Made by a program: the position numbers and the translations under genes. From assembly GCF_001666755.1 (NCBI RefSeq), contig NZ_LZJC01000165.1, positions 1 through 64,000 of the forward strand: a DNA stretch of 64,000 bases, given 5' to 3'. Below the pieces are notes generated by a model. The model did no database searches. It was not told where the DNA came from and saw only the letters and a program-made list of their open reading frames with translations. This document shows, piece by piece, positions 54,706-63,618 of the stretch. Source of the DNA: Mycobacterium sp. E1214 (GTDB lineage: Bacteria; Actinomycetota; Actinomycetes; Mycobacteriales; Mycobacteriaceae). Each line of letters begins with the position of its first letter. Position 1 is the stretch's first letter.

Positions 54706-55512
54706 GTGACCGACAGCGACGGCCCCGACGGGGGCGACATCGGCAAATTCGATCCCGTCCTGACCCAGCGTGTGATGCGGATGCTGCGGCCGGTCCTCAA
54801 GACGTATTTCCGGTCCGAGGTGCACGGGTTGGACGGGTTTCCGCCCGGCGGGGCGCTGGTGGTCGGCAACCACTCCGGCGGCATGTTCCCCATGGACGTG
54901 CCGATCTTCACCGTCCACTTCTACGACAAGCTGGGCTACGACCGGCCGGTCTACACGCTGAGCCACGACCTGCTGATGACCGGCCCCACCGGGGACTTCT
55001 TCCGGCGCACCGGCTACATCCGGGCCAACCGGGAGAACGCGGCGACGGCGCTGCGCTCGGGCGGCGTGGTGATCGTCTTTCCGGGCGGCGATTACGACGC
55101 CTACCGGCCGACCTTGGCCGAGAACGTCATCGACTTCAACGGGCGCAAGGGCTATGTGCGCACCGCGGTCGAGGCCGGCGTGCCGATCGTGCCCGCGGTG
55201 TCCATCGGCGGCCAGGAGACGCAGTTCTACCTGACGCGCGGGACGTGGCTGGCCGAGCGCCTCGGCATCAAGCGGCTGCTGCGCAGCTCCATCCTGCCGC
55301 TGTCCTTCGGATTTCCGTTCGGGTTGAGCGCCGTGATCCCGCCGAACCTGCCGCTGCCCACCAAGATCGTCACGCAGGTGCTCGAACCGATCGACCTCGC
55401 CGCGTTTGGTGACGACCCGGACGTCGACGAGGTGGACGAGCACGTGCGATCGGTGATGCAGCGGGCCCTGAAGGACCTCGCCGCCAAACGACGCTTCCCG
55501 ATCCTCGGCTGA
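54706..55512 (+). CDS. Lysophospholipid acyltransferase family protein (Rv1428c homologue)
   Basis: The 268-residue protein has the PlsC/LPLAT layout: the acyl-acceptor motif GNHSGGMFPMD near residue 55, then VFPGGDYDAYRP near 125 and VPAVSIGGQET near 170. The histidine-to-aspartate spacing differs from the classic HX4D and resembles the HSGG group. It is probably a membrane-associated glycerolipid acyltransferase. The GTG at 54706 follows AGGGAGG, although spacing is short. It lies 3 bp before fadD12 and forms a lipid cassette with it and lipO. Confidence 0.85.
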   Translation: MTDSDGPDGGDIGKFDPVLTQRVMRMLRPVLKTYFRSEVHGLDGFPPGGALVVGNHSGGMFPMDVPIFTVHFYDKLGYDRPVYTLSHDLLMTGPTGDFFRRTGYIRANRENAATALRSGGVVIVFPGGDYDAYRPTLAENVIDFNGRKGYVRTAVEAGVPIVPAVSIGGQETQFYLTRGTWLAERLGIKRLLRSSILPLSFGFPFGLSAVIPPNLPLPTKIVTQVLEPIDLAAFGDDPDVDEVDEHVRSVMQRALKDLAAKRRFPILG

Positions 55513-55515
55513 GCC

Positions 55516-57138
55516 ATGACGTCTCGCATCAATGAGGCCGTCGGTGTGCTGGGCACGCTGCGCCGCGCCGGGGTTATCGCGCCGATGCGGCCCGACCGCT
55601 ACGTCAAGATGATGGCGGCCATGCGCCGCGAGGGCATGGGAATGACCGTCGGCTTCGCCAGCGCGGCGCAGCGCTGCCCGGACCGCCCCGGGTTGATCGA
55701 CGAGCTCGGCACGCTGACCTGGCGGCAGCTCGACGAGCGGATCAACGCGTTCGCCGCGGCGCTGCAGAACCTGCGGGGCGCGGCGCCCACGGCGGTCGGC
55801 GTGATGTGCCGCAACCACCGCGGCTTCGTCGAGGCGGTGGTCGGCGCCAACCGGATCGGCTCGGACGTGGTGCTGCTCAACACGTCGTTCGCCGGGCCGG
55901 CGCTCGCCGACGTCGTCGAGCGTGAGGGCGTGGACACCGTCGTCTACGACGAGGAATTCACCGCCACGGTGGATCGGGCGCTGGCCGATCGGCCCGACGC
56001 CACCCGCATCGTGGCGTGGGCCGACGGGCCGCACGAGCTGACCGTCGAGCGGCTCATCGGCGAGCACGCGGGCCGCCACCCCGAACGCACCGGCCGCAAG
56101 GGCAGGATGATCTTGCTCACCTCCGGCACCACCGGAACGCCCAAGGGCGCCAACCAAACCGGTGGCAACGCCGGCATCGGCACGCTCAAGGCGATCCTGG
56201 ACCGCACCCCGTGGCGGGCCGAGGAGACGGTCGTCATCGTGGCGCCGATGTTTCACGCCTGGGGCTTCTCGCAGTTGATCTTCGCGGCGTCGATGGCCTG
56301 CACGGTGGTCACCCGCCGCAAATTCGACCCGGAGGCGACGCTAGAGCTCATCGACCGGCACCGCGCCACCGGCCTCGCCGTGGTCCCGGTGATGTTCGAC
56401 CGCATCATGGAGTTGCCGGACGAGGTGCGAAACCGGTACAGCGGCAGGTCATTACGGTTCGCCGCCGCGTCCGGCTCGCGGATGCGACCCGACGTCGTCA
56501 CGGCGTTCATGGACCAGTTCGGAGACGTGATCTACAACAACTACAACGCCACCGAGGCCGGCATGATCGCCACCGCCACCCCCGCGGACCTTCGGGCGGC
56601 GCCCGACACGGCGGGCCGACCGGCCGGCGGCACCGAGATCTTGATCCTGGACCCGGATTTCAACGAACTGCCCACCGGCGAGGTCGGCGGCATCTACGTT
56701 CGCAACGACACCCAATTCGAGGGTTATACGTCCGGCACCACCAAGGATTTTCACGCCGGCTACATGTCGTCCGGAGACGTCGGTTACCTCGACGAGGCCG
56801 GGCGGTTGTTCGTCGTCGGCCGCGACGACGAGATGATCGTCTCCGGCGGCGAAAACGTGTACCCGATCGAGGTGGAGAAGACGCTGGCGGCGCACCCCGA
56901 TGTGGCGGAGGCCGCGGTGATCGGCGTGGACGACGACCAGTACGGCCAGCGACTGGCGGCGTTCGTCGTGCTGGCGCCCGGCAGCCAGGCCACGCCCGAC
57001 GGGCTCAAGCAACACGTGCGGGACAACCTGGCCAACTACAAGGTGCCCCGCGAAATCTCGATCCTGGACGAGCTGCCCCGCGGCAGCACCGGCAAGATCC
57101 TGCGCAACGATCTGCAGGCACGCGTGGGGGGCGCATGA
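55516..57138 (+). CDS. fadD12: Fatty acyl-CoA/AMP ligase FadD12
   Basis: An adenylate-forming enzyme that activates fatty acids. The 540-residue protein has the AMP-binding P-loop LTSGTTGTPKGAN near residue 200, YNATEAGMIA, SSGDVGYLDEAGRLFVVGRDDEMI and the catalytic lysine in PRGSTGKILRND. The ATG at 55516 follows the acyltransferase closely, and its stop overlaps lipO by 4 bases. Length and context match Rv1427c. It might make acyl-CoA for the neighbouring acyltransferase. Confidence 0.93.
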   Translation: MTSRINEAVGVLGTLRRAGVIAPMRPDRYVKMMAAMRREGMGMTVGFASAAQRCPDRPGLIDELGTLTWRQLDERINAFAAALQNLRGAAPTAVGVMCRNHRGFVEAVVGANRIGSDVVLLNTSFAGPALADVVEREGVDTVVYDEEFTATVDRALADRPDATRIVAWADGPHELTVERLIGEHAGRHPERTGRKGRMILLTSGTTGTPKGANQTGGNAGIGTLKAILDRTPWRAEETVVIVAPMFHAWGFSQLIFAASMACTVVTRRKFDPEATLELIDRHRATGLAVVPVMFDRIMELPDEVRNRYSGRSLRFAAASGSRMRPDVVTAFMDQFGDVIYNNYNATEAGMIATATPADLRAAPDTAGRPAGGTEILILDPDFNELPTGEVGGIYVRNDTQFEGYTSGTTKDFHAGYMSSGDVGYLDEAGRLFVVGRDDEMIVSGGENVYPIEVEKTLAAHPDVAEAAVIGVDDDQYGQRLAAFVVLAPGSQATPDGLKQHVRDNLANYKVPREISILDELPRGSTGKILRNDLQARVGGA

Positions 57139-58424
57139 GCGGCGAGACGCTGACCACGCTGCGCCGGCAGCTTTTCGCGAGGCGGCCGCTGGCGCGCGCC
57201 GTCCTGGAATTGGCCAACGCGGCCAATGGCTTTCGGCCGCTGGCCCGCAAGGGTTACCGCACCGTCCTGGTGTTCTGGTTCGGCTGGCCCACCTCGGAGG
57301 TGCCCGGTGTGTACTTTTCGGTATCGCTGGCCGACGCCCTGCGCCGCGGGCGGCGCGGCGACTTCGCGGGCCGGCGCGGCAAGGCGGCGCTGGCCCTGAC
57401 CGTCGCGTCCTGGGCGCTCCTGGGGGTGATTCGCTACCGCGGCACCACCACCCCGGGCCCGGTGCTCGAGGCGGGCCTTCGCGAACAACTCGGGGAGGAC
57501 TACCGGGAGGCGTTGGGCAAGCTGCCCCAGGCGCAGCCCACCCGCAGCGGCCGGCGCAGCCTGCCGCTGGGCAACACCGTGGCGCGGCGGCGCTACGTCG
57601 AGAAGGCGAACGTGGTGTCCTACGGCCCACACGGCCGGGCGAACCTGGCCGACATCTGGCGACGCCGCGACCTGCCGCGCGACGGCAAGGCCCCCGTGCT
57701 GCTGCAGGTGCCCGGCGGCGCGTGGGTGATCGGGATGCGCCGCCCGCAGGCCTATCCCCTGATGAGCCACCTCGCCGCCCGCGGCTGGGTGTGCGTGTCG
57801 ATCGGCTACCGGGTGTCCCCCCGGCACACCTGGCCGGACCACATCGTGGACGTCAAGCGGGCGCTGGCCTGGGTCAAGGAGAACATCGCGGACTACGGCG
57901 GGGATCCGGAATTCGTCGCCATCACCGGCGGCTCCGCCGGCGGTCACCTGTGCGCGTTGGCGGCCCTGACTCCGGGCGACCCGGCGTTCCAGCCCGGCTT
58001 CGAGGACGCCGACACCTCGGTCGTCGCCGCCGTCCCCGTCTACGGCCGCTACGACTGGTTCACCACCGAGGGCGAAGGCCGTCGCGAATTCGTCGAACTG
58101 CTCGAAAAGCTCGTCGTCAAGCAGGATTTCGAGACCCACCGCGACGTGTACCTGGACGCCTCCCCGATCCGGCAGCTACGCGCCGACGCGCCGCCGTTCT
58201 TCGTGCTGCACGGCCACGACGATTCGCTGATTCCGGTCGGCGAGGCCCAGGAGTTCGTCGAACAGCTCCGCGGGGTGTCCAAGTCCCCCGTCGCCTACGC
58301 CGAATTGCCGCACGCGCAGCACGCTTTCGACATCTTCAGCTCGCCGCGGGCGCATCGCTCCGCCGAGGCCGTGGCCCGGTTCCTGTCCTGGGTGTACGCG
58401 ACGAATCCGCCGGACCGCGACTAG
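57135..58424 (+). CDS. lipO: Alpha/beta-hydrolase LipO (HSL-type esterase)
   Basis: The 429-residue protein has an N-terminal part with a hydrophobic stretch (about 84-98) and a hormone-sensitive-lipase-type hydrolase domain from about residue 155. The nucleophile is Ser267 in GGSAGG, with Asp in HGHDDSLIP and His in PHAQHAFD. The oxyanion-hole motif reads PGGAW (193-197) instead of the usual HGGG/HGGAW. It starts with ATG overlapping fadD12. Likely acts on acylated lipids at the membrane; substrate unknown. It corresponds to Rv1426c. Confidence 0.9.
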   Translation: MSGETLTTLRRQLFARRPLARAVLELANAANGFRPLARKGYRTVLVFWFGWPTSEVPGVYFSVSLADALRRGRRGDFAGRRGKAALALTVASWALLGVIRYRGTTTPGPVLEAGLREQLGEDYREALGKLPQAQPTRSGRRSLPLGNTVARRRYVEKANVVSYGPHGRANLADIWRRRDLPRDGKAPVLLQVPGGAWVIGMRRPQAYPLMSHLAARGWVCVSIGYRVSPRHTWPDHIVDVKRALAWVKENIADYGGDPEFVAITGGSAGGHLCALAALTPGDPAFQPGFEDADTSVVAAVPVYGRYDWFTTEGEGRREFVELLEKLVVKQDFETHRDVYLDASPIRQLRADAPPFFVLHGHDDSLIPVGEAQEFVEQLRGVSKSPVAYAELPHAQHAFDIFSSPRAHRSAEAVARFLSWVYATNPPDRD

Positions 58425-58477
58425 CCGGCTTGGCAAGATACCGGCGCGCCGCGTCCGTTCCGCCGCTAGTTGTCAGG

Positions 58478-58514
58478 CGTGCGCCCTGCCAGCATTGGCG
58501 AACGTGGGCGCACG
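58478..58514 (+). terminator. Hairpin downstream of lipO
   Basis: CGTGCGCCC (58478-58486) pairs perfectly with GGGCGCACG (58506-58514) around a 19-nt loop, 54 bp after the lipO stop and 66 bp before the next gene. It could end the lipid cassette transcript. There is no U-tract. Confidence 0.4.
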
Positions 58515-58579
58515 ACGTGTAATCATCGAGTCCTGCACGATGCCCGCGACGGGCACCCGGCCGGTCGGCGACTGATCCG

Positions 58580-59056
58580 ATGAGCGCCTTCCTGTTGTCG
58601 GTCCACCTGGTGGCCGCCATCCTCGCCGTCGGCCCCATCGCGGTCGCCGCCAGCATGTTTCCCCCGGCGGCCCGAGCCGCGGCGGCCGCCGACGACCCGC
58701 TGGGGGCTGCCACGCCACGGCTTCTGTACCGAATCACGAAGGTGTACACCGTGATCGGCGTGGCGGTGCCGTGCTTCGGGCTGGCGACCGCCGTCAGCCT
58801 TCGGGTCCTCGGTTCGGCGTGGCTGCTGGCGTCGATCGCGTTGACCGCTGCCGCGGCCGCGGTCCTGATCGCGCTGATCCTTCCCGCCCAGCGGGTGCTT
58901 CTCGATGCGATCGATCCCGCGTCCGTCGGCGCCGCGACGACACGCCTCCTGGCGCGCCGCCTTGCGATGCGGACCGGCGTCTTCAACCTGCTCTGGGTGG
59001 TCGTGGTCGTGCTCATGGTGCTCCGGCCGGGCTCGACGACGGGAGTCGGACTGTGA
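58580..59056 (+). CDS. Four-helix membrane protein (DUF2269-like)
   Basis: The 158-residue protein has about four membrane helices (residues 3-25, 55-75, 80-103 and 133-150) and the arrangement of DUF2269-like integral membrane proteins, with a histidine in the first helix (SVHLVAAILAVGP). It is coupled to a smaller membrane protein by a GTGA overlap. Function unknown; the paired build suggests a small two-part membrane module. Confidence 0.7.
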   Translation: MSAFLLSVHLVAAILAVGPIAVAASMFPPAARAAAAADDPLGAATPRLLYRITKVYTVIGVAVPCFGLATAVSLRVLGSAWLLASIALTAAAAAVLIALILPAQRVLLDAIDPASVGAATTRLLARRLAMRTGVFNLLWVVVVVLMVLRPGSTTGVGL

Positions 59057-59292
59057 ACCGGCGCGTCATGGGCGCACTGGCGGGGCTGGAGCTCGGCACC
59101 TTCGTGCTGCTGATGTCCAACCTCGCCACCGTTGGCCACCGCGAGTTCGCCCGAGTCGTCGGGCCCCTGCACGGCTTGGCCTACCTCGCGACGGTGATCG
59201 CGGCCATCCTGCTGTGCGAGGGCAGGCACCGGATCTGGTGCGCGGCGTTGTTACCCGGCATCGGGGGCCTACTGGCGTTGCGAATACGATGA
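59053..59292 (+). CDS. Small membrane protein, partner of the preceding gene
   Basis: A 79-residue protein with about three hydrophobic helices, including LAGLELGTFVLLMSNLAT and GPLHGLAYLATVIAAILLCE. It resembles small DUF3817-like membrane proteins. The start is GTG at 59053, overlapping the stop of the four-helix protein by 4 bases, which argues for joint translation. Function unknown. Confidence 0.65.
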   Translation: MNRRVMGALAGLELGTFVLLMSNLATVGHREFARVVGPLHGLAYLATVIAAILLCEGRHRIWCAALLPGIGGLLALRIR

Positions 59293-59394
59293 CGGCGCAC
59301 GCGCGGCGCCCAACCTCCCCCGGACCGGCCGTAAACCCTTGTGTGACATCCGCCTTCGGTACGCCAGGCGGCGAACCGACGAGGCGGGTCGGGA

Positions 59395-60789
59395 CTACCC
59401 GTCGCCGAGCTTGGCGGCCTTCTCCAGTTCGGTCAGCGCCGGCTCGATGCGGTCGGCCATCAAGTCGATGTCGTTGGCGACCTCCGGAGTCGTGACGAAA
59501 CCGAAGTCCAGGTAGTCGGTGTAGGAGAAGCAGGTGATGTTCAGGCCGACGTCCATGACGGGCGGGCCCAGCGGGACCAGCGAATCCAGTTTGGCCCCGG
59601 CCATATACAACGGAAACGGCGGCCCCGGGACGTTGGAGACCACGAGGTTGACGGGCGCCAGATTGCGCGACAACCCGCTGGCGGTATAGGCGCGCGCCGC
59701 CAACTGCAGCAGCCCCGGCGGCGTGGTCTCGGTCAGCCCCATGATCTGGTGCGCCGACAGCGCCTTGGCCATCAGCTTCGCGCTCTGGGTGCTGTCGTGG
59801 ATGGCCCGCAGCCGCTCGGCCGGGTCCTTGATGTCGGTGGCCAGCGACACCGTCATCGAGCCCACCTTGCTGCCGACGTCGTCCTTGTTCTCGTCGGTCC
59901 GCGTGGAGACGGGGATCTGCGCGATCAGCGGTTTGGCGGGCAGCTCGCCGTGCTCGTGCAGGTAATCGCGGGCGGCGCCGGCCACCAGCGCCAACACCAC
60001 GTCGTTGAGCTTGACGCCGTAGGCGTCTTTCACGGCCTTGGCCCGGCTGAGCTCGACGCGGCAGCCGGTGATGCGCCGGTGCGGTGACACCGGCGCATTG
60101 AACCGGGTGGTGGGCGCCTCGAAGTAACCCGGCGGCTTACTGCTGATGCCCAGCGTGGCGATCTGCTGGCGCACCGTCTGCTCCAGCAACCGGGCGATGC
60201 GAAACGGCGTCTTGACCCCGACGTTGATCAGCGCCCCGATCGCGCGCCGCTCCAGGCCCGGGATGCTCGTTCCGACCAGCGACCCGACCGTCTCCTGTTG
60301 CGGCGCACGGGGTTCCGGTGCGGCGTCGAAGAGGATCTCACCCAGGCCCGCGCCGGACACGCCGTCGACGATGGCGTGGTGCATCTTGGTCAGGGTGGCC
60401 ATCCGCCCGCCCTGCACACCCTCGATCACCCACATCTCCCACAGCGGCCGCGAGCGGTCCAGCTTGTAGGACATCAGCCGGCCGACCAGTTCCTCCAGCT
60501 CGGCGCGACCGCCGGGCGCGGGCACCCCGATGCGGCGCAGATGGAAGTCGACGTCGAGGTCCTCGTCCTCGACGAACCACGGCCGGTCCAGCCCGAGCGG
60601 CGCCCCGGTCACCCGCCAGCGCAGCTGCGGCACCTCCGGCAACCGCTCGATGAGCAGTTCCCGCACCCGGGCGAAGCTGTAGTCCGGCGCGTCGCGCAGG
60701 GAGCAGATGGCGAGCGCTCCGACGTGCATGTGCCAGCCCGCCGTCTCGGCCGACCAGAACGCCGCATCAACACTCGAAAGCCGTTTCAT
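59395..60789 (-). CDS. Wax ester synthase/diacylglycerol acyltransferase (Rv1425 homologue)
   Basis: Transfers an acyl group from acyl-CoA to diacylglycerol or a fatty alcohol, making storage lipid. The 464-residue WS/DGAT has the condensation-type active site HHAIVDG (137-143) and a C-terminal NVVSNVPGPPFPLY-like segment. The start is ATG at 60789. It is convergent with the two small membrane proteins. Close to fadD12 and lipO, it extends a region devoted to acyl-lipid metabolism. Confidence 0.95.
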   Translation of the reverse strand: MKRLSSVDAAFWSAETAGWHMHVGALAICSLRDAPDYSFARVRELLIERLPEVPQLRWRVTGAPLGLDRPWFVEDEDLDVDFHLRRIGVPAPGGRAELEELVGRLMSYKLDRSRPLWEMWVIEGVQGGRMATLTKMHHAIVDGVSGAGLGEILFDAAPEPRAPQQETVGSLVGTSIPGLERRAIGALINVGVKTPFRIARLLEQTVRQQIATLGISSKPPGYFEAPTTRFNAPVSPHRRITGCRVELSRAKAVKDAYGVKLNDVVLALVAGAARDYLHEHGELPAKPLIAQIPVSTRTDENKDDVGSKVGSMTVSLATDIKDPAERLRAIHDSTQSAKLMAKALSAHQIMGLTETTPPGLLQLAARAYTASGLSRNLAPVNLVVSNVPGPPFPLYMAGAKLDSLVPLGPPVMDVGLNITCFSYTDYLDFGFVTTPEVANDIDLMADRIEPALTELEKAAKLGDG

Positions 60790-60896
60790 GCCCCGACCGT
60801 AGCCCTCCCCTGTTCCCGCCGCGTGGCTATGGCGAACAAACTATCTTCGGCCTCGGGGGGTGGCGGCGTCGCCCACCGGGAGTGCTATCTCCCGCG

Positions 60897-61856
60897 CTAT
60901 TGACTCCGGTCTAGGGGACCCGCCGTCGAACCGTGCCACGCCGGGGGCGGCAGCGATCGCGGCCACGCCTCGGGCACCGATAGCGCTCCGACCGACGCCG
61001 CCGCACCCACGCTCGCCTTCAGCACCGCATGGTCGGGGCAACCGACGTCGGGGAACCGCAGGGTCGCCGCCCTGTGCAGCGCGGCCGCCTTGTTGAGGAG
61101 ATTCAGGTGACTGAGCGCAACGTCGCTCGGGGCGGACAATGAACTCAGCTTCGACAGCGGCGCCGTGACCGACATCAACGACGCATCGAACGCCGTCGGC
61201 GGCGCGGCGGCCAGCGCCCCGAGCGCCTCGGGAATCGCCGCGATCACCGCGCAGCCCGTTTCTATGGTTTCCGGAGCAACCGTCAGGCGCCAAGCCCGAG
61301 ATCGAGTGACCCGCGCACCACGGTGCACCGGCTCGCGCAGACCGTCCACGGGCGGCGGCGCAGCGAACGGTAGGAGCGTCGCCGCGGCGGCCGACGCCCG
61401 CGCGTAGGCGTGCATGGCGGCGGCACCTCGCGCCCACATGTTCTCGTATTCGGCGTCGGCGTCGGCAATGGCCGGACCGCTGCGACCGAGGTGGTTCGTC
61501 GCGGCCAGTGTGATCCGCCGCAGCCGGTTTGCGTCGACCACCTGCGGCGCCGGCACCAATGCCATCGTCGATCCATAGGCCCGAGCGGCCGCCCTCGCCT
61601 GAACGGCCGTGTGACGAACCCGCGCGGCCGTCGCGTCGAGCCACGCCACGTACGGCCTCATCCCGCCGACGAGCCTCGCAACGCTCGATCGCCCGGAACC
61701 CAGCGCGGACGTCGCCGCCCGGTAGGTCGTTGCGAGGTCATCGAGTTGCGCGCCCAGCGAAGCCCACGCCTCGGCGGCCTCGCTGAGCGACCCCGAGCCG
61801 GGACCCGAATGTAGCTGCCGCGAGGTGTACTCCGGCGGCGGGATGGCGAAGATCAT
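60897..61856 (-). CDS. Divergent PPE-SVP family protein
   Basis: The 319-residue protein begins with an altered PPE domain: IPPPEYTSRQLHSGPGSGSL at residues 4-23, and EYENMWARG near 145. The WxG turn normally found near residue 60 is replaced by GRSSVARLVGG, with no tryptophan. An SVP motif (GALSVPEAW) near residue 297 places it in the SVP subgroup, but only some 20 residues follow, so the C-terminus is short. It may be a degenerating copy or a specialised one. It starts at ATG 61856, 4 bp after the DUF732 gene. No PE partner is within the window. Confidence 0.8.
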   Translation of the reverse strand: MIFAIPPPEYTSRQLHSGPGSGSLSEAAEAWASLGAQLDDLATTYRAATSALGSGRSSVARLVGGMRPYVAWLDATAARVRHTAVQARAAARAYGSTMALVPAPQVVDANRLRRITLAATNHLGRSGPAIADADAEYENMWARGAAAMHAYARASAAAATLLPFAAPPPVDGLREPVHRGARVTRSRAWRLTVAPETIETGCAVIAAIPEALGALAAAPPTAFDASLMSVTAPLSKLSSLSAPSDVALSHLNLLNKAAALHRAATLRFPDVGCPDHAVLKASVGAAASVGALSVPEAWPRSLPPPAWHGSTAGPLDRSQ

Positions 61857-61860
61857 CCGG

Positions 61861-62250
61861 TCAGCCGCCGCTGCCTTTGACGCTCGATCCCGCGGACGAC
61901 TCGAGCTGCCTCGGGCAGTAGGACTTCGCCGATATCGTGGCGAACTGGGCAGCACCGCTGGTGGTCAGCGCGGGGTTGTTGTCGCGCAGATCGTTGAGGA
62001 GCTGCAGGCCGGACACGCCGCGAGAAATCAAGCCGCATACCGCCTTTCCCGCTCTCACCGCCTGGACGGGGTCCTGAAAGCTGATGCCCACCCTGGTCAA
62101 GTCGGCGATGAAGGCCTCGTTGTTCTCGTCGGTGGCCTCTTCATCCTCGCCGGGGATGGCGTGCGCGGGGGCCCCGTAAACGATCGCCAACGACACGCCC
62201 AGAAGCGCGAGAAGCGGTCGCACCCGTCCTCCACAGTTGTTGTGCCGCAT
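61861..62250 (-). CDS. DUF732 secreted protein
   Basis: The 129-residue protein has a signal peptide (helix about 11-27, cleavage likely after AHA) and a DUF732 domain with FIADLTRVGI and cysteines in KAVCGLI and KSYCPRQ, probably joined in a disulfide. Such proteins are small mycobacterial secreted proteins of unknown role. The ATG at 62250 is chosen; a longer start at 62304 would run into the PPE gene. It lies 4 bp after the PPE stop and 4 bp before the next PPE, so it is embedded in the PPE operon. Confidence 0.82.
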   Translation of the reverse strand: MRHNNCGGRVRPLLALLGVSLAIVYGAPAHAIPGEDEEATDENNEAFIADLTRVGISFQDPVQAVRAGKAVCGLISRGVSGLQLLNDLRDNNPALTTSGAAQFATISAKSYCPRQLESSAGSSVKGSGG

Positions 62251-62254
62251 CGGA

Positions 62255-63607
62255 TTAGCCCAGCTTCGATTCGTGTTCACCCACCGCAACCTCCGTGCCG
62301 TCACTCACGTGCACGGCGTGCACGCCGGGCGTTGTTCTCAGACGGGCGACCAGCTCATCGAGGCCGGCCTCGTCGACGTTCCAGTGCTGGACCTGGTCGG
62401 GCATCTCCTGCAGCTGGGTGATGATGCGGTCGAGCTTGACCGGGGCCGCGCGCCGCTCCCCGGTGATTGCGCGGGTCTGTACGCCGGTCGATCTGACCAC
62501 GCGCGAGGTGGGGGCGCCCAGGGCACCGCCCGCCAGGCTGCCCAGGGTCGCCTCGTTGACCAGGCCGGCGGGGATGTCGGCTGCCGCGGCCGCGGCGCCG
62601 ACGGCCGGTAGGGCGGTGGCGGCGAGCCTGATCGCCGGGGTGGCGGTTGCCCAGCTAGGCGGCACCGACAACTTGCCCACCGTAGGCGCGTCCCCGAGCA
62701 CCGCCGACACCGGCGTGGCCGCGATGCCGGCGGCGTGCCCCGGGGACGCCAGACCGGCGCCCAGCGACGTCTTCGCCATCGCGGCGCTCCACGGCGCGTA
62801 GACGAAGAAGTTCTTCCACTGCGAGACGCCCAGGCCGATGCTGGCGTTGGTCACGTTGGTCCACGTCGCCTGAGTGCCGATCTGAGAAATGCTCGAATAC
62901 AACGCTTCCCAGAGGGGCGCCACATCCGGGCTCCCCGTGACTCCTCCGATCAACTGTTGCCAGAATTTGGTGTATTGGCCGGTCAGCGAGGTGAGGTAAT
63001 CCTCGATCTGTTTGAGCCACGACGACAACGACTGCGCCTGCGACGTGGCCGCGGCGCCCGCCTGCCCGGTGCCACTGGTGGTGGCCGGCGCCTGCTCGAA
63101 GGCGGTCAACTCACCGGCGGACTCCGACGCGCTGGCGTAGCTGAACATGGCGGCGACATCTTGTGCCCACATCTGGCCGTACTCTTCTTCGGTCGCGGCA
63201 ATCGCCGCGTCGTTGCGGCCCAGGATGTTTGTCTGCAGCAGTGCCGCCAACTGACTCCGGTTGGCCGCGACGAGCGCGGGCGGCACGGTGGCGGCGAGGG
63301 CGGCTTCGTACGCGCCGGCGGCGGCGCGGGCCTGCGAGGCGGTCTCCTCGGCCCGCCCTGCCGTGACCGATAGCCACGCCACATACGGTGCCGCCGCGGC
63401 CGCCATGGACTCTGACGCCGGACCCTGCCACGACTCGCCGACCAGCTCTGCAATGACCGAGCCGTAGGAGGCCGCGGTGGAATGCAGCTCGGCGGCCAGC
63501 CCGTCCCAGGCCGCGGCGGCGTTCAGCAGCGGACCGGCGCCCGGTCCGGTATAGATCTGGGTGGAGATGACCTCGGGTGGCAGCGCCGCGAAATCGCTCA
63601 AAACCAT
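62255..63607 (-). CDS. PPE-SVP family protein
   Basis: The 450-residue protein is a canonical PPE: FAALPPEVISTQIYTGPGAG at the start, Trp60 in ESWQGP, and EEYGQMWAQD near 150. The SVP motif GKLSVPPSWA begins at residue 311. Residues about 391-450 form an unusual tail (LDRIITQLQEMPDQ then HWNVDEAGLDELVARLR and AVHVSDG) with a helix-strand look rather than the usual short SVP ending. Such proteins are exported by ESX systems with a PE partner, which is not visible here. The start is the ATG at 63607. Confidence 0.9.
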   Translation of the reverse strand: MVLSDFAALPPEVISTQIYTGPGAGPLLNAAAAWDGLAAELHSTAASYGSVIAELVGESWQGPASESMAAAAAPYVAWLSVTAGRAEETASQARAAAGAYEAALAATVPPALVAANRSQLAALLQTNILGRNDAAIAATEEEYGQMWAQDVAAMFSYASASESAGELTAFEQAPATTSGTGQAGAAATSQAQSLSSWLKQIEDYLTSLTGQYTKFWQQLIGGVTGSPDVAPLWEALYSSISQIGTQATWTNVTNASIGLGVSQWKNFFVYAPWSAAMAKTSLGAGLASPGHAAGIAATPVSAVLGDAPTVGKLSVPPSWATATPAIRLAATALPAVGAAAAAADIPAGLVNEATLGSLAGGALGAPTSRVVRSTGVQTRAITGERRAAPVKLDRIITQLQEMPDQVQHWNVDEAGLDELVARLRTTPGVHAVHVSDGTEVAVGEHESKLG

Positions 63608-63618
63608 TGTCGTATACC

